Origin: [Actinomadura] parvosata subsp. kistnae | GTDB lineage: Bacteria; Actinomycetota; Actinomycetes; Streptosporangiales; Streptosporangiaceae | Length of the DNA: 64,000 nt | Direction: 5' to 3' | NCBI RefSeq assembly: GCF_900323885.1 | Contig: NZ_OOHJ01000022.1 | Coordinates: 992,001-1,056,000 of the forward strand | Shown here: in pieces, positions 1 to 8,684 of the stretch | How positions within the stretch are numbered: position 1 is the stretch's first letter | Layout: every line of letters begins with the position of its first letter | The notes under the pieces: model-generated | Seen by the model: only the letters and a program-made list of their open reading frames with translations | What the model was told of the DNA's origin: nothing | The model's database searches: none | Made by a program: the position numbers and the translations under genes

Positions 1-1
1 C

Positions 2-553
2 CAGGCTCCCGCGCAGCCTGCCGCGCCCGCGGTGGCGCCCGCCGAGGGGTGCCCCGTCTGCCAGACGCCGCGCGCCGGGCAGTTCTGCGAGGTGTGCGGC
101 CACGACTTCAGCGGCAGCGCCCCCGTGACCGTGGCGCCCGTGACGGGGGCGCGGTGGGAGGCCGTGACCGCCGCCGACCGCACGTACTACGAGAAGGTGA
201 TCGCCGAGGGCGGTCCGGACGCGGCCGCGATGGCGTTCCCTCCGTACTGCCCCGAGCGCTCGTTTCCGCTGGCCGGCGAGCAGGTACGCATCGGGCGGCG
301 CAGCCGCGCCAGGAACCTGCAGCCGGAGATCGACCTGACCGGCCCGCCCGAGGACCCGGGCGTCTCGCACCTGCACGCCGTGCTGCTGGCCCAGCCGGAC
401 GGCACGTGGATGCTGGTGGACCCGGGCTCGTCGAACGGCACGCAGGTCAACGGCAAGACGCTCAAGCTGAACGTGCCGGTCAGGGTAGGCCCCGGCGACC
501 GGATCCACCTGGGCGCCTGGACCGTCATCACGATCAGGGAGGGCACGCCATGA
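2..553 (+). CDS. Zinc-ribbon / FHA-domain protein (5' end outside window)
   Basis: The frame is open from the first bases of the window through a Pro/Ala-rich stretch, so the gene starts upstream. The visible part begins with a zinc ribbon (CPVC then CEVC). A forkhead-associated domain follows, with the typical GRRS, SHLHA and SSNGTQVNG elements, which bind phosphothreonine. The stop overlaps the next start (ATGA at 550-553), so translation is probably coupled. FHA proteins next to glnX/glnH-like genes recall the PknG system, where the kinase acts on an FHA protein such as GarA/OdhI. A role as a phospho-dependent adaptor or PknG substrate is therefore plausible. The domain calls are direct; the pathway is inferred. 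Confidence 0.85.
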   Translation, partial: QAPAQPAAPAVAPAEGCPVCQTPRAGQFCEVCGHDFSGSAPVTVAPVTGARWEAVTAADRTYYEKVIAEGGPDAAAMAFPPYCPERSFPLAGEQVRIGRRSRARNLQPEIDLTGPPEDPGVSHLHAVLLAQPDGTWMLVDPGSSNGTQVNGKTLKLNVPVRVGPGDRIHLGAWTVITIREGTP

Positions 554-1935
554 CCATGGTGCGGCCCGCGCCGGGCAACGCCCCGGTGCCGGTCACGGCG
601 GCGCCGGCGCCGGTCCGGCGCAGCGTGCCCGGCAGGATCCGGGTCATCTCCGGCATCACCGCCGCCTCGCTCGTCCTGCTGTTCGCCGCGCTCGCGGTCG
701 GCACCATCAGCGCCCGCGAGGGCCTGCGGGTCATCGGCCGCGACGCGGGCCCGCAGGTGGTCGCGACCGCCGGGCTCTACCTGGCGCTGAGCGACATGGA
801 CGCGCAGGTGGCGAACGTGCTCGTGATGGGGACCGCCTACCCCGACCAGCGCCGCGACGCGCTGGCCAGGTACGAGCGGCAGCGGGCCGAGGCCAACAGG
901 ACGCTGCTGCAGGCGTTCGAGCTGTCGGGCGACAACCCGGCCGAGCGCAACACCGTGCAGTCAGTGCTCGACGGGCTCGGCCGCTACGAGCAGCTGGCCG
1001 GGCGGGCGCTGCTGCTGAACGAGCAGGCCGCGCACCCGCCGGGCCCGCCCCCGGACAACGTGGTGCGCACCTACCGCGAGGCCACCGACCTGATGCGCGT
1101 GGTGCTGCTGCCGCAGGCCTACAACCTGACGCTGGAGAGCGGCACGATCGTGCGCGCCACCTACGACTCCCAGGGCGTCCTGGCGCCGCTGGCCCGCGCC
1201 GCGGTCGTGCTGGCCGGGCTCGTGGCGCTCGCCTGCCTGGTGTGGCTGCAGGTGTTCCTCGCGCGGCGCTTCCGCCGCGTGTTCGGGCCCGCGCTGCTGG
1301 TCGCGACCGTGACGACGGCGGCGGCGCTGCTCTTCGGGACGAGCGCGCTCGGGCGGGACGAGGCGCACCTGCGCACGGCCAAGGTGGCCGGGTTCGACTC
1401 GGTGCTGACGCTGGCCAAGGCGCGCGCGATCAGCAACAGCATGCAGGGCGACCAGAGCCGCTACCTGCTGGACAAGGAGCGGGCCGACACCTACCAGCAC
1501 ACGTTCCTCGACCGGTCGCTGTCAGTCATGTACACGGAGGCCGGCAGCCTGCCCGAGTACCACACGGCGGTGGCCGGCCACACGACCGGCTACCTCGGCC
1601 TGCTCGGGCCCGAACTGGTCGGCAGGCAGGGCGAAGTGGTGGCCCGCGAGTACCGGCGCTTCCAGGCGGCCGACAAGGCCTTCCGCGACCTCGTCACGAG
1701 CGGCAGCACCAACGAGGCGGTCGCCGAGCGGCTGGGGCCGGTCAAGACGGCGTTCGACGCCTACGACCGGGCGCTGACGGAGCTGGCGGGCACGCACCAG
1801 AAGGTGTTCGAGCGCTCGATCCGCGGCGGCGAGGGCGCCTTGGACAACCTGTGGCGGCTGCTGCCGTTCGCCATCGGCGCGATCGGCGTGCTGATGGTCG
1901 CCGGCGTGTGGCCACGACTGAGGGAGTACCGGTGA
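550..1935 (+). CDS. GlnX-like four-helix membrane sensor protein
   Basis: A 461-residue membrane protein. One transmembrane helix lies near residues 36-56, with an extracytoplasmic helical domain to about 220. A pair of helices follows near 222-270, then a second extracytoplasmic domain, and a last helix lies near 436-455. There is no enzymatic domain. This topology, directly before a glutamate-binding-type lipoprotein gene and after an FHA gene, matches the mycobacterial glnX-glnH arrangement, where GlnX relays amino-acid sensing to kinase PknG. The ATG at 550 overlaps the upstream stop, and its own stop overlaps the next start (GTGA at 1932-1935), so the three genes form one coupled unit. 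Function is inferred from topology and order. Confidence 0.7.
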   Translation: MTMVRPAPGNAPVPVTAAPAPVRRSVPGRIRVISGITAASLVLLFAALAVGTISAREGLRVIGRDAGPQVVATAGLYLALSDMDAQVANVLVMGTAYPDQRRDALARYERQRAEANRTLLQAFELSGDNPAERNTVQSVLDGLGRYEQLAGRALLLNEQAAHPPGPPPDNVVRTYREATDLMRVVLLPQAYNLTLESGTIVRATYDSQGVLAPLARAAVVLAGLVALACLVWLQVFLARRFRRVFGPALLVATVTTAAALLFGTSALGRDEAHLRTAKVAGFDSVLTLAKARAISNSMQGDQSRYLLDKERADTYQHTFLDRSLSVMYTEAGSLPEYHTAVAGHTTGYLGLLGPELVGRQGEVVAREYRRFQAADKAFRDLVTSGSTNEAVAERLGPVKTAFDAYDRALTELAGTHQKVFERSIRGGEGALDNLWRLLPFAIGAIGVLMVAGVWPRLREYR

Positions 1936-2738
1936 AACGGGTGCTGGCGGCGTTGCTGGTCCTGGCCTCCACGGCGGTCGCGGGCTGCGGGCTCAACCGC
2001 CCCGAGTCGATCGTGGACAAGGACGAGCTGGTCATCGGGGTGCGGTCCGACCTGCCGTCGGTCGGGTTCCGCAAGCCGGACGGCACGTACGAGGGGTTCG
2101 ACGTCGACGTGGCCCGCTATCTCGCGGCGCGGCTGGGCAAGAGCGTCTCCTTCCTCGGCGTGCTGGCGGCCGACCGGGAGAAGGTGCTCATGGACGGACG
2201 GGCCGACATGGTGGTGGCCACGTTCACGATCGACCAGGAGCGCAAGCGCCGGGTGCTGTTCGCGGGGCCGTACCACATCTCCTACCAGGACATCCTGATC
2301 CGGCCCGACGAGAAGATCGCGAACGTGCGCGACCTGGAGGGCCGCCGGATCTGTGAGGTGCAGGGCTCGAACGCGGCCCAGCGGGTCGTGGCCGAGCGGG
2401 GGGTGAAGGCGCAGCTCGTGCCGTTCCCCGACTACAACCGGTGCCTGACCGCGCTGAAGGACAAGCAGGTGGACGCGGTCACCACGAACGACGTGATCCT
2501 GGCCGGGCTGGCCGCCCGCGACGGGTCGGGGCTGCGGCTGGCCAACGCGCTGTTCAACGAGCAGCGCACGGGCGTCGGCCTGGCCAAGGGCGACGTGCCG
2601 GGCTGTGAGGCGGTGAACCGGGCGATCACGGCGATGTACCAGGACGGGACGGCGCAGAAGCTGCTGCGCAAGTGGTTCGGGGCGTCGTGGCTGAAGCGCG
2701 GCATCGTGGCGGTGCCCCAGTTCGAGGGCTGCTCGTGA
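1932..2738 (+). CDS. GlnH-like glutamate/amino-acid-binding lipoprotein
   Basis: A 268-residue periplasmic-binding-protein type 2. It opens with a lipoprotein signal peptide whose lipobox is VAGC (Cys about residue 19). It continues with typical solute-binding motifs: LVIGVRSDLP, YEGFDVDVARYLAARLG and ADMVVATFTI. No ABC permease or ATPase gene is adjacent, which favours a sensory role with the upstream GlnX-like protein over transport. The GTG start overlaps the preceding stop. The last bases of the gene, including the stop codon, are the first unit of a 3 x 15-bp tandem repeat. Family assignment is firm; the sensory role is inferred from mycobacterial GlnH. Confidence 0.8.
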   Translation: MKRVLAALLVLASTAVAGCGLNRPESIVDKDELVIGVRSDLPSVGFRKPDGTYEGFDVDVARYLAARLGKSVSFLGVLAADREKVLMDGRADMVVATFTIDQERKRRVLFAGPYHISYQDILIRPDEKIANVRDLEGRRICEVQGSNAAQRVVAERGVKAQLVPFPDYNRCLTALKDKQVDAVTTNDVILAGLAARDGSGLRLANALFNEQRTGVGLAKGDVPGCEAVNRAITAMYQDGTAQKLLRKWFGASWLKRGIVAVPQFEGCS

Positions 2739-2770
2739 CAGGGCTGCTCGTGACAGGGCCGCTCATGACA
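2726..2770 (+). repeat. Three 15-bp tandem copies over the stop codon of the GlnH-like gene
   Basis: The unit gggctgctcgtgaca occurs at 2726-2740 and 2741-2755, with a two-mismatch copy at 2756-2770. The first unit encodes the last codons and the TGA stop; the later units are untranslated. It is one of several stop-centred duplications in the window. Confidence 0.9.
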
Positions 2771-2775
2771 GCTCG

Positions 2776-2805
2776 AAGGGGACGGCCCGCGCGGGCCGTC
2801 CCCTT
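2776..2805. terminator. Bidirectional terminator hairpin between convergent genes
   Basis: A perfect 30-bp palindrome with 15-bp arms (aaggggacggcccgc and its reverse complement) lies between the GlnH-like gene (+) and the sigma factor gene (-). It is flanked by AA on one side and TT on the other, so it can stop transcription from both sides. Confidence 0.85.
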
Positions 2806-2814
2806 GGGCGCAGG

Positions 2815-3963
2815 TCAGTCCAGGTAGTCCCGCAACATCTGCGCGCGCGTCGGGTGGCGGAGCTTGGCCAGCGTCTTCGACTCGATCTGGCGAATGCGCT
2901 CGCGGGTCACGCCGAACTCTCTGCCCACCTCCTCCAGCGTGCGCGGGTGCCCGTCGGCCAGGCCGAAGCGGAGCTGGATGATGCGCTGCTCGCGGTCGGA
3001 CAGGGTGGCGAGGATGTCGTCGAGCTGGTCCTGCAGCATGATGAAGGCGGCGGCCTCCATGGGCACGACAGCGTCGGCGTCCTCGATGAAGTCTCCGAGG
3101 TCGGAGTCCTCCTCACCGATCGGCGACTGCAGCGAGACGGGCTCCTGGGCGATGCGCTGGATCTCCACCACGCGATCGACAGGGAGGTCCATCTCCTTGG
3201 CGATCTCCTCGGGGATCGGCTCGCGGCCGAGGTCCTGGTGGAGCTGGCGCTGCACCCTGACGAGCTTGTTGATCGTCTCCACCATGTGAACCGGGATGCG
3301 GATCGTCCGCGCCTGGTCGGCGATCGCCCGGGTGATCGCCTGCCTGATCCACCAGGTCGCGTAGGTGGAGAACTTGTAACCCTTCGTGTAGTCGAACTTC
3401 TCGACCGCCCGGATGAGCCCGAGGTTGCCCTCCTGGATCAGGTCCAGGAACAGCATGCCGCGGCCCACGTACCGCTTGGCGATCGACACCACGAGCCTGA
3501 GGTTGGCTTCGATCAGCCGCTGTTTGGCCCGGGTGCCCTGCCAGACGAGCTCCCTGAACTCCGGGAAGGCCAGACGCGAGACACCGTTGGCCAGCTTGTC
3601 CTCCGCGAACAGGCCGGCCTCGATCGACTTGGCGAGCTCCACCTCCTCCTCAGCGGTCAGCAAAGGCACACGGCCGATCTCCCGTAGATAAATACGGACC
3701 AGATCGCTGGTCGGCGCCCGCTTGCCTACGTCTTCCTCATCGGCGCGGGTGGATTCCTCGTCGCCCTGGGGCTCGAGGACCTCCACGCCGTTCTCGGCGA
3801 GCATGCGCACGACGCGCTCCAGCGCGTCGGACGGCAACTCGGATCGGTCAAGCGCGGCTGCGACGTCATCGACGGTTACGCTCCCGCGCTCCCTTCCCTT
3901 CGCGACGAGGTCCGCCACCTGATCTACGGATGGCGGTCCACTTGGCAGCACCGATGCACCCAC
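2815..3963 (-). CDS. sigA: Principal RNA polymerase sigma factor (SigA/HrdB, RpoD family)
   Basis: A 382-residue sigma-70 protein. Region 1.2 (DLVRIYLREIGRVPLL) is at about 87-102. Region 2 includes RLVVSIAKRYVGRGM, DLIQEGNLGL and the promoter-melting FSTYATWWIRQAI near 200-215. Region 3 (PVHMVETINKL) follows, and region 4.2 (TLEEVGREFGVTRERIRQIE) is near the C-terminus. It has the full set for a housekeeping factor, with a short N-terminal region and no long acidic or basic insertion. The start is GTG. It lies downstream of dnaG on the same strand, the order seen in the macromolecular-synthesis operon, but 490 bp of spacer suggest it has its own promoter. Confidence 0.95.
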   Translation of the reverse strand: MGASVLPSGPPSVDQVADLVAKGRERGSVTVDDVAAALDRSELPSDALERVVRMLAENGVEVLEPQGDEESTRADEEDVGKRAPTSDLVRIYLREIGRVPLLTAEEEVELAKSIEAGLFAEDKLANGVSRLAFPEFRELVWQGTRAKQRLIEANLRLVVSIAKRYVGRGMLFLDLIQEGNLGLIRAVEKFDYTKGYKFSTYATWWIRQAITRAIADQARTIRIPVHMVETINKLVRVQRQLHQDLGREPIPEEIAKEMDLPVDRVVEIQRIAQEPVSLQSPIGEEDSDLGDFIEDADAVVPMEAAAFIMLQDQLDDILATLSDREQRIIQLRFGLADGHPRTLEEVGREFGVTRERIRQIESKTLAKLRHPTRAQMLRDYLD

Positions 3964-4453
3964 GGGAGACAGTCTGCAGTATTGGTTCCGTCAAATGGCA
4001 GACCCATTTTTGTCACCGAAGGTAAGACGATCGTCTTTGCCGAATTGAGATCGCCAAAAGGTTTAGCCCGAGTTTGATCAGGATAGTAAAGCCAATTACG
4101 CGATCTGCATTCACGCGTCCGGCGGCGCCGATGGGCCGGACGCAACTTTCCCGCTGCCCGGAAGCCGTTGTCCGCCCTCTTTGTCACATCGTGGACCGCG
4201 CCAAATTCCCTGGTCAACCACCCGGGTATGCCGCTTGCGATCGCTGCAGAACTGTTACCGACCGAGAGTGATCATCGGCCTTGCGAGGCCCGCGGGCGCG
4301 GGCGAGCCGCACCGCCCGCGACCTTTCGATCTTGCCTGGGGACGCCGGTGACCGCGCCTCTGGAGCCAGACCCGCCGCTCACCCACGGTCACGACGGGTC
4401 ACCCGAGCTTTATCCAGGACTTATGCGGACACCATTTGCCGAAATTTCCGGAT
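3964..4453. other. 490-bp spacer between dnaG and sigA; probable sigA promoter region
   Basis: This spacer is less GC-rich than its surroundings between about 3975 and 4110. That is the expected site for sigA promoter elements on the minus strand. No convincing -35/-10 pair, hairpin terminator or RNA motif could be fixed by eye. Short open frames here lack a ribosome-binding site and coding composition. Confidence 0.5.
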
Positions 4454-6298
4454 TCAGCTACCGCCGGCGACCCGGGTACGCAGCACCCGGCGCTGCTGCT
4501 CCAGCGCCACCAGCTCCCCGAACAGCTTGTTGTACTCCTGCTGCTGCTCCACCGGATTGAGCCGCTGGATGCGCGACTTGACCTGCGCGATCGCCCGGTC
4601 GAGCGGCATCGCCTCGGCGGCGGTCAGGATGTCGCCGGCGTAACGCTCCTCGGCGTGCGCGTCGACCTGGATGGGCTCCACCGCGAAGCGGGTCACCAGC
4701 GCCCGCGCGCCCTCCTCGTGGGCGTGCTGCACCAGCAGGTCGACCCACTCACGGCCGCCCGCCCCCGCCTGCGCGACCCCTCCGGCGGCCACGATGACGC
4801 GGTGCAGCAGCACGTGGTCGGGCGCGGTGAACGCCTGCGGGTCGAGCGCGTCGAAACGCGGCCCGAGCAGGGCGGGGCGCTGCACGGCCAGCTTGAGCAG
4901 CTCGCGCTCCACCCGCACGCTCGGATCGACCGGCGCCGCCTTGGGCGCACGCTGCTGGCGGCCCTGCTGGGCGCCGGCCACCTCGGCGATGCGCTGCATG
5001 ACGAACCGCTCGTCCATGAAGCCGAGCCACCGGTCGAGGTCGATGGCGTAACGCTTGCGCAGGCCGACGTCCTTGATGCCGGCCACGATCGGCGCCGCCG
5101 CGTCGAGCGCGGCGATCTTGCCTTCGTTGCTGCGCAGGTCGTAGCGGGAGATCGTGCTCCTGATCGCGAACTGGAACAGCGGCTCGCGGCTGGCGATCAG
5201 GTCGCGCACGGCGGCGTCGCCCTGCTTGATGCGCAGGTCGCACGGGTCGAGCCCGTCGCTCTGCACCGCGACGTAGGTCTGCGTGACGAACTTCTGCTCG
5301 TCGGCGAACGCCCGCAGCGCCGCCTTCTGCCCGGCCGCGTCGCCGTCGAAGGTGAAGATCACCTCGCCCCGGAACTCGGCCTGGTCGAGCAGGAAGCGCC
5401 GCAGGATCTTGATGTGCTCCTCGCCGAACGAGGTGCCGCACGTGGCCACGGCGGTGGGCACGCCGGCGAGATGGCAGGCCATCACGTCGGTGTATCCCTC
5501 GACGATCACCGCCTGCGCGCGCTTGGAGATCTCGCGTTTGGCGAGATCGATCCCGTAGAGCACCTGGCTCTTCTTGTAAAGCGGCGTGTCAGGGGTATTC
5601 AGGTATTTCGGCCCGTCATCGGAATCGAGCAGCTTCCGCGCGCCGAAACCGATCACATCGCCCGTCGCATCCCGGATCGGCCAGATCAGCCGCCCGCGGA
5701 ACCGGTCGATCGGCCCCCGCCGGCCCTCCTTGGCCAGCCCGCCCTTCACCAGCTCGTCGGCGGTGAACCCGCGCCCCATCAGGTGGCGGCTCAGCGCCTC
5801 CCACTCGTTGGGCGCGTAGCCCACCCCGAACGTCTCGGCGTCGGCCCGCTCGAACCCGCGCTCCGACAGGAACCGCCGCCCCGGCGCCGCGTCGGGCCCC
5901 ATGAGCTTGTCGGCGTAGAACTCCGCCGCCGCCCGGTGCGCCTCGATCAGCCGGGCCCGCTCGCCGTGGTCGCGCCGCGGCACGTAGCCGCCCTGCTCGT
6001 ACTGGAGCTGGATGCCGGCCCGCTGCGCCAGCCGCTCGACCGCCTCGCTGAACGACAGGTGCTCGATCTTCTCGACGAACGTGATCACGTCGCCGCCCTC
6101 GGAGCAGCCGAAGCAGAAGTACATGCCGCGCTCGGGCGTGACGTTGAACGACGGCGTCTTCTCGTCGTGGAAGGGGCACAAGCCCTTGAGGTTGCCGCCT
6201 CCGGCGTTGCGCAACTGGATGTGCTCGCCGATCACGTCGGCGATGGGGGAGCGCTCGCGTACGAGGGCGATGTCGACATCACGGATCCGGCCAGCCAC
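4454..6298 (-). CDS. dnaG: DNA primase DnaG
   Basis: A 614-residue primase that makes RNA primers for replication. The N-terminal CHC2 zinc finger is clear (CPFH then CFGC, about residues 39-66). The catalytic core follows, with the TOPRIM motifs EGYTD and DGDAAGQ (about 260-320). A C-terminal helicase-interaction domain ends in LEQQRRVLRTR. The GTG at 6298 (VAGRIRD) was chosen because homologues start there and the upstream codons carry no conserved sequence; a longer frame runs to 6721. It is co-oriented with dgt upstream and sigA downstream. Confidence 0.95.
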   Translation of the reverse strand: MAGRIRDVDIALVRERSPIADVIGEHIQLRNAGGGNLKGLCPFHDEKTPSFNVTPERGMYFCFGCSEGGDVITFVEKIEHLSFSEAVERLAQRAGIQLQYEQGGYVPRRDHGERARLIEAHRAAAEFYADKLMGPDAAPGRRFLSERGFERADAETFGVGYAPNEWEALSRHLMGRGFTADELVKGGLAKEGRRGPIDRFRGRLIWPIRDATGDVIGFGARKLLDSDDGPKYLNTPDTPLYKKSQVLYGIDLAKREISKRAQAVIVEGYTDVMACHLAGVPTAVATCGTSFGEEHIKILRRFLLDQAEFRGEVIFTFDGDAAGQKAALRAFADEQKFVTQTYVAVQSDGLDPCDLRIKQGDAAVRDLIASREPLFQFAIRSTISRYDLRSNEGKIAALDAAAPIVAGIKDVGLRKRYAIDLDRWLGFMDERFVMQRIAEVAGAQQGRQQRAPKAAPVDPSVRVERELLKLAVQRPALLGPRFDALDPQAFTAPDHVLLHRVIVAAGGVAQAGAGGREWVDLLVQHAHEEGARALVTRFAVEPIQVDAHAEERYAGDILTAAEAMPLDRAIAQVKSRIQRLNPVEQQQEYNKLFGELVALEQQRRVLRTRVAGGS

Positions 6299-6482
6299 GC
6301 CGGGAAGTCTATTCCGCCCCACCGACGGTTCCGCCCCGCGCGGGGTGTCCTGGAGCGGCGGGGCGGGGAGGTAGGCGAGAGTTACCTCCCGGCTGCTAAA
6401 GGGGGAAACCGGTGATGCGGGGTCCCCGGGTCGGCTACAAAGGTAAAGGTTGTCGGTGGAAACGGTGACACGGGTGGAGATC

Positions 6483-7373
6483 ATGCGATCGGGGCTTGTC
6501 GGACGATGGGCGGCCGTCACGGGCGCTGTGCTGTTGACCGGTGCCTGCACCCAGGCCACCGGGCTGGCGGGGGTCGGCGCCACGTCGCCCACCACACCGC
6601 CGCCGTCGGCCGGCGCCACGCCGGCGGCGACGGCTCCCACGCCGGAGCACATGGCCGCCGAGCAGCCGCCCCAGGGCGGCGAGCCGGTCAAGGTGCCGCC
6701 GCCGAAGCTGTCGAAGTACACCTACACCTTCCCGGTGAAGGGATGTAAGACCGAGTACCAGCGCAAGCTGCTCGTGCTGCCCAAGACGACGATCTGGGCG
6801 CCGCAGGGCTGCGCGTTCGTGGCGCCCGTCGGCGGCGTCGTGGACGAGGTGAACGTCCAGGACCGGTGGTCGCCGTCCACCGACGCGGGCGCCACCCGCG
6901 AGGGGAAGTTCGTCACGATCATCGGCGACGACGGCGTGCGCTACCTCGGCGGGCACCTCGACTCGGTGGCCGACGGCATCAAGCCCGGCACCCGCGTCAA
7001 GGGCGGCCAGGTCCTCGGCAAGGTGGGCCGCAGCGGCAACGCCCGCGACGCCGGCCCCAACCTCTACTTCGCGATCTCGTGGAAGACCGGCCCGGCCTTC
7101 TGGTGGGTGCGCCGGGGCATGGTCAAGCCGTGGGACTACCTCGACGCCTGGCAGGAGGGCAACCGCACGCTGTCGCCCCGCGAGGAGACGCTGAAGCTGC
7201 GCGGCAAGCTGGGCGAGACGCCGCAGTGCACCGTGCAGTGCGGCGGCGCGGTCCGGCAGCAGCAGGATCCGCCGCAGGCCAGCAAGACCCCGCAGCCCCA
7301 GAAGAGCCCCAAGAAGGACGACGACGATGTCGTCACCCTCACCCCGACGACAGCTCCTTTGGATGGACGGTGA
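6483..7373 (+). CDS. M23/LytM-like lipoprotein with degenerate active site
   Basis: A 296-residue exported protein. The signal peptide ends in a lipobox (LLTGAC), and a Thr/Pro-rich linker follows. The central domain (about 85-215) has the beta-hairpin layout of M23 (LytM) peptidases: a FVAPVGGVV strand, a GGHLDS turn and the IKPGTRVKGGQVLGKVG stretch. The usual HxxxD zinc ligands are not visible, and the final HxH motif is replaced by NLYFAI, so it is probably not an active peptidase and may bind cell wall or regulate an amidase. A charged tail ends the protein. GGAG before the ATG at 6483 decides the start. The 3' end overlaps the convergent reductase gene by 35 bp. Confidence 0.75.
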   Translation: MRSGLVGRWAAVTGAVLLTGACTQATGLAGVGATSPTTPPPSAGATPAATAPTPEHMAAEQPPQGGEPVKVPPPKLSKYTYTFPVKGCKTEYQRKLLVLPKTTIWAPQGCAFVAPVGGVVDEVNVQDRWSPSTDAGATREGKFVTIIGDDGVRYLGGHLDSVADGIKPGTRVKGGQVLGKVGRSGNARDAGPNLYFAISWKTGPAFWWVRRGMVKPWDYLDAWQEGNRTLSPREETLKLRGKLGETPQCTVQCGGAVRQQQDPPQASKTPQPQKSPKKDDDDVVTLTPTTAPLDGR

Positions 7374-8496
7374 CGCCCGACCTGATGAGCTCCTGGATGT
7401 CGTCCACGACGTCCCAGACGTTGACGTTCATGCCGGCGACCACGCGGCGGTCGCGCAGCCAGTAGGCCACGAACTCCAGGCTCTCCGGGTCGCCCCGGTA
7501 GACGATCTCGTCGTGGCCCTCGATGTCGCCGGAGAACTCCATGCCCAGCTCGTACTGGTCGGTGTAGAAGTACGGCAGCCGGTCGTGGACGACCTCCTGG
7601 CCGAGCATCGACCGCGCGGCGACCGGGCCGCCGTGCAGGGCGTTGGCCCAGTGCTCGACGCGGATGCGGCGGCCGTACACAGGGTGGTGGAACTCCGCGA
7701 CGTCGCCCGCCGCGTACACGTCGGGGTGCGAGGTGCGCAGCGAGGCGTCGGTGAGGATGCCCTGGCCGACGTCGAGGCCCGCGTCGCGGGCCAGCCCGAC
7801 CTCCGGCGCGGCGCCGATGCCGACCACGACCAGGTCGGCGCTGAGCCGCTCGCCCGAGCTGAGCCGCACGCCGGTCTCGGTGATCTCCGCGGCGGCGGTG
7901 CCGAAGCGCAGCTCCACGCCCTTGCTCGCGTGCAGGCGGGCGAACAGCTCGCCCAGCTCGTGGCCGAGCGCCCGGTTGAGCGCGGTCGGCTCGGGCTCGA
8001 CGACCGTGACCTGGCAGCCGGCCGTGCGCGCCGCCGCCGCCGTCTCCAGCCCGATCCAGGACGCGCCGACGACCAGCACGTTCGCGCCGCCGGTGAAGCG
8101 GCGCTTCAGCGCCTCGCTGTCCTCCACCGTGCGCAGGTAGTACGCGGGCCCCGGCAGCCGCCTGGGCACGGCGCCGGTCGCGATGAGCAGCTTGTCGTAC
8201 GGCTGGCGCGACCCGTCCCCCAGTCTGACCAGGTGATGAGCCGGCTCGATGCGGGTGACCCTGATGCCGAGCCGGAGATCCACGTCGTTGTCGGCGTACC
8301 AGCCGGGCTCGTGGACGAAGATCTCCTCGCGTTCGCTGCTGCCCTGAAGGTATCCCTTCGACAGCGGCGGTCGCTCGTAGGGCCGTTCGGTCTCCGCGCC
8401 GATCAGCACGATCTCGCCGTCGAAGCCCTCCTCGCGCAGCGTCTGGGCCGCCTTCGCGCCGGCGAGCCCGGCTCCGACGATCACATATGTGGCCAT
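7339..8496 (-). CDS. FAD-dependent NAD(P)H:ferredoxin/rubredoxin reductase-type oxidoreductase
   Basis: A 385-residue pyridine-nucleotide-disulfide-type flavoprotein. The N-terminal dinucleotide fold (VIVGAGLAGAKAAQ) binds FAD. ERPYERPPLSKGYL is typical of ferredoxin reductases of the BphA4/PdR type. A second fold (VLVVGASWIGLETAA, about 150) binds NAD(P)H. DVYAAGDVAEF (about 265-280) contacts the flavin. It should pass electrons from NAD(P)H to a ferredoxin or rubredoxin, but no partner gene is adjacent. The C-terminal domain is of the reductase type. The substrate is unknown. Confidence 0.85.
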   Translation of the reverse strand: MATYVIVGAGLAGAKAAQTLREEGFDGEIVLIGAETERPYERPPLSKGYLQGSSEREEIFVHEPGWYADNDVDLRLGIRVTRIEPAHHLVRLGDGSRQPYDKLLIATGAVPRRLPGPAYYLRTVEDSEALKRRFTGGANVLVVGASWIGLETAAAARTAGCQVTVVEPEPTALNRALGHELGELFARLHASKGVELRFGTAAAEITETGVRLSSGERLSADLVVVGIGAAPEVGLARDAGLDVGQGILTDASLRTSHPDVYAAGDVAEFHHPVYGRRIRVEHWANALHGGPVAARSMLGQEVVHDRLPYFYTDQYELGMEFSGDIEGHDEIVYRGDPESLEFVAYWLRDRRVVAGMNVNVWDVVDDIQELIRSGVTVHPKELSSG

Positions 8497-8573
8497 GGGC
8501 GCAGTATGCGCCCGCCGGGGTCGTCGGGAAAGCGGGTTGTGCCGAGCGACCTGGCCCGTTGACGAACTCTTGG

Positions 8574-8684
8574 TCAGCGGGAGGGCTCGAGTACTCCTGA
8601 TCAGCGGGACGGCCCGCGGCGCCCGCTCTCGGTCAGCGGGAGAGCCGGCGGTGCCCGCTCTCGGTCAGCGGGAGAGCCGGCGGT
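8574..8684 (-). repeat. Degenerate tandem copies of the dgt 3' end
   Basis: The tcagcggga core (reverse complement of the last dgt codons and stop) starts at 8574, 8601, 8633 and 8665, with spacing 27, 32 and 32 bp. The two copies nearest the gene are identical over 32 bp (8621-8652 and 8653-8684). The real stop lies in the copy at 8665; the others are downstream and untranslated. Confidence 0.85.

Noticed and set aside
3924..4560. Small frames in the dnaG-sigA spacer
   Set aside because: No ribosome-binding site, poor codon bias, and overlap with the expected promoter region.
4436..6415. Long open frame opposite dnaG
   Set aside because: It is a GC3-driven shadow of dnaG on the other strand; its sequence is Arg/Ala/Gly-rich with no domain. 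Similar long shadows opposite the M14 gene, sucCD, acs/frc and oxc were rejected for the same reason.
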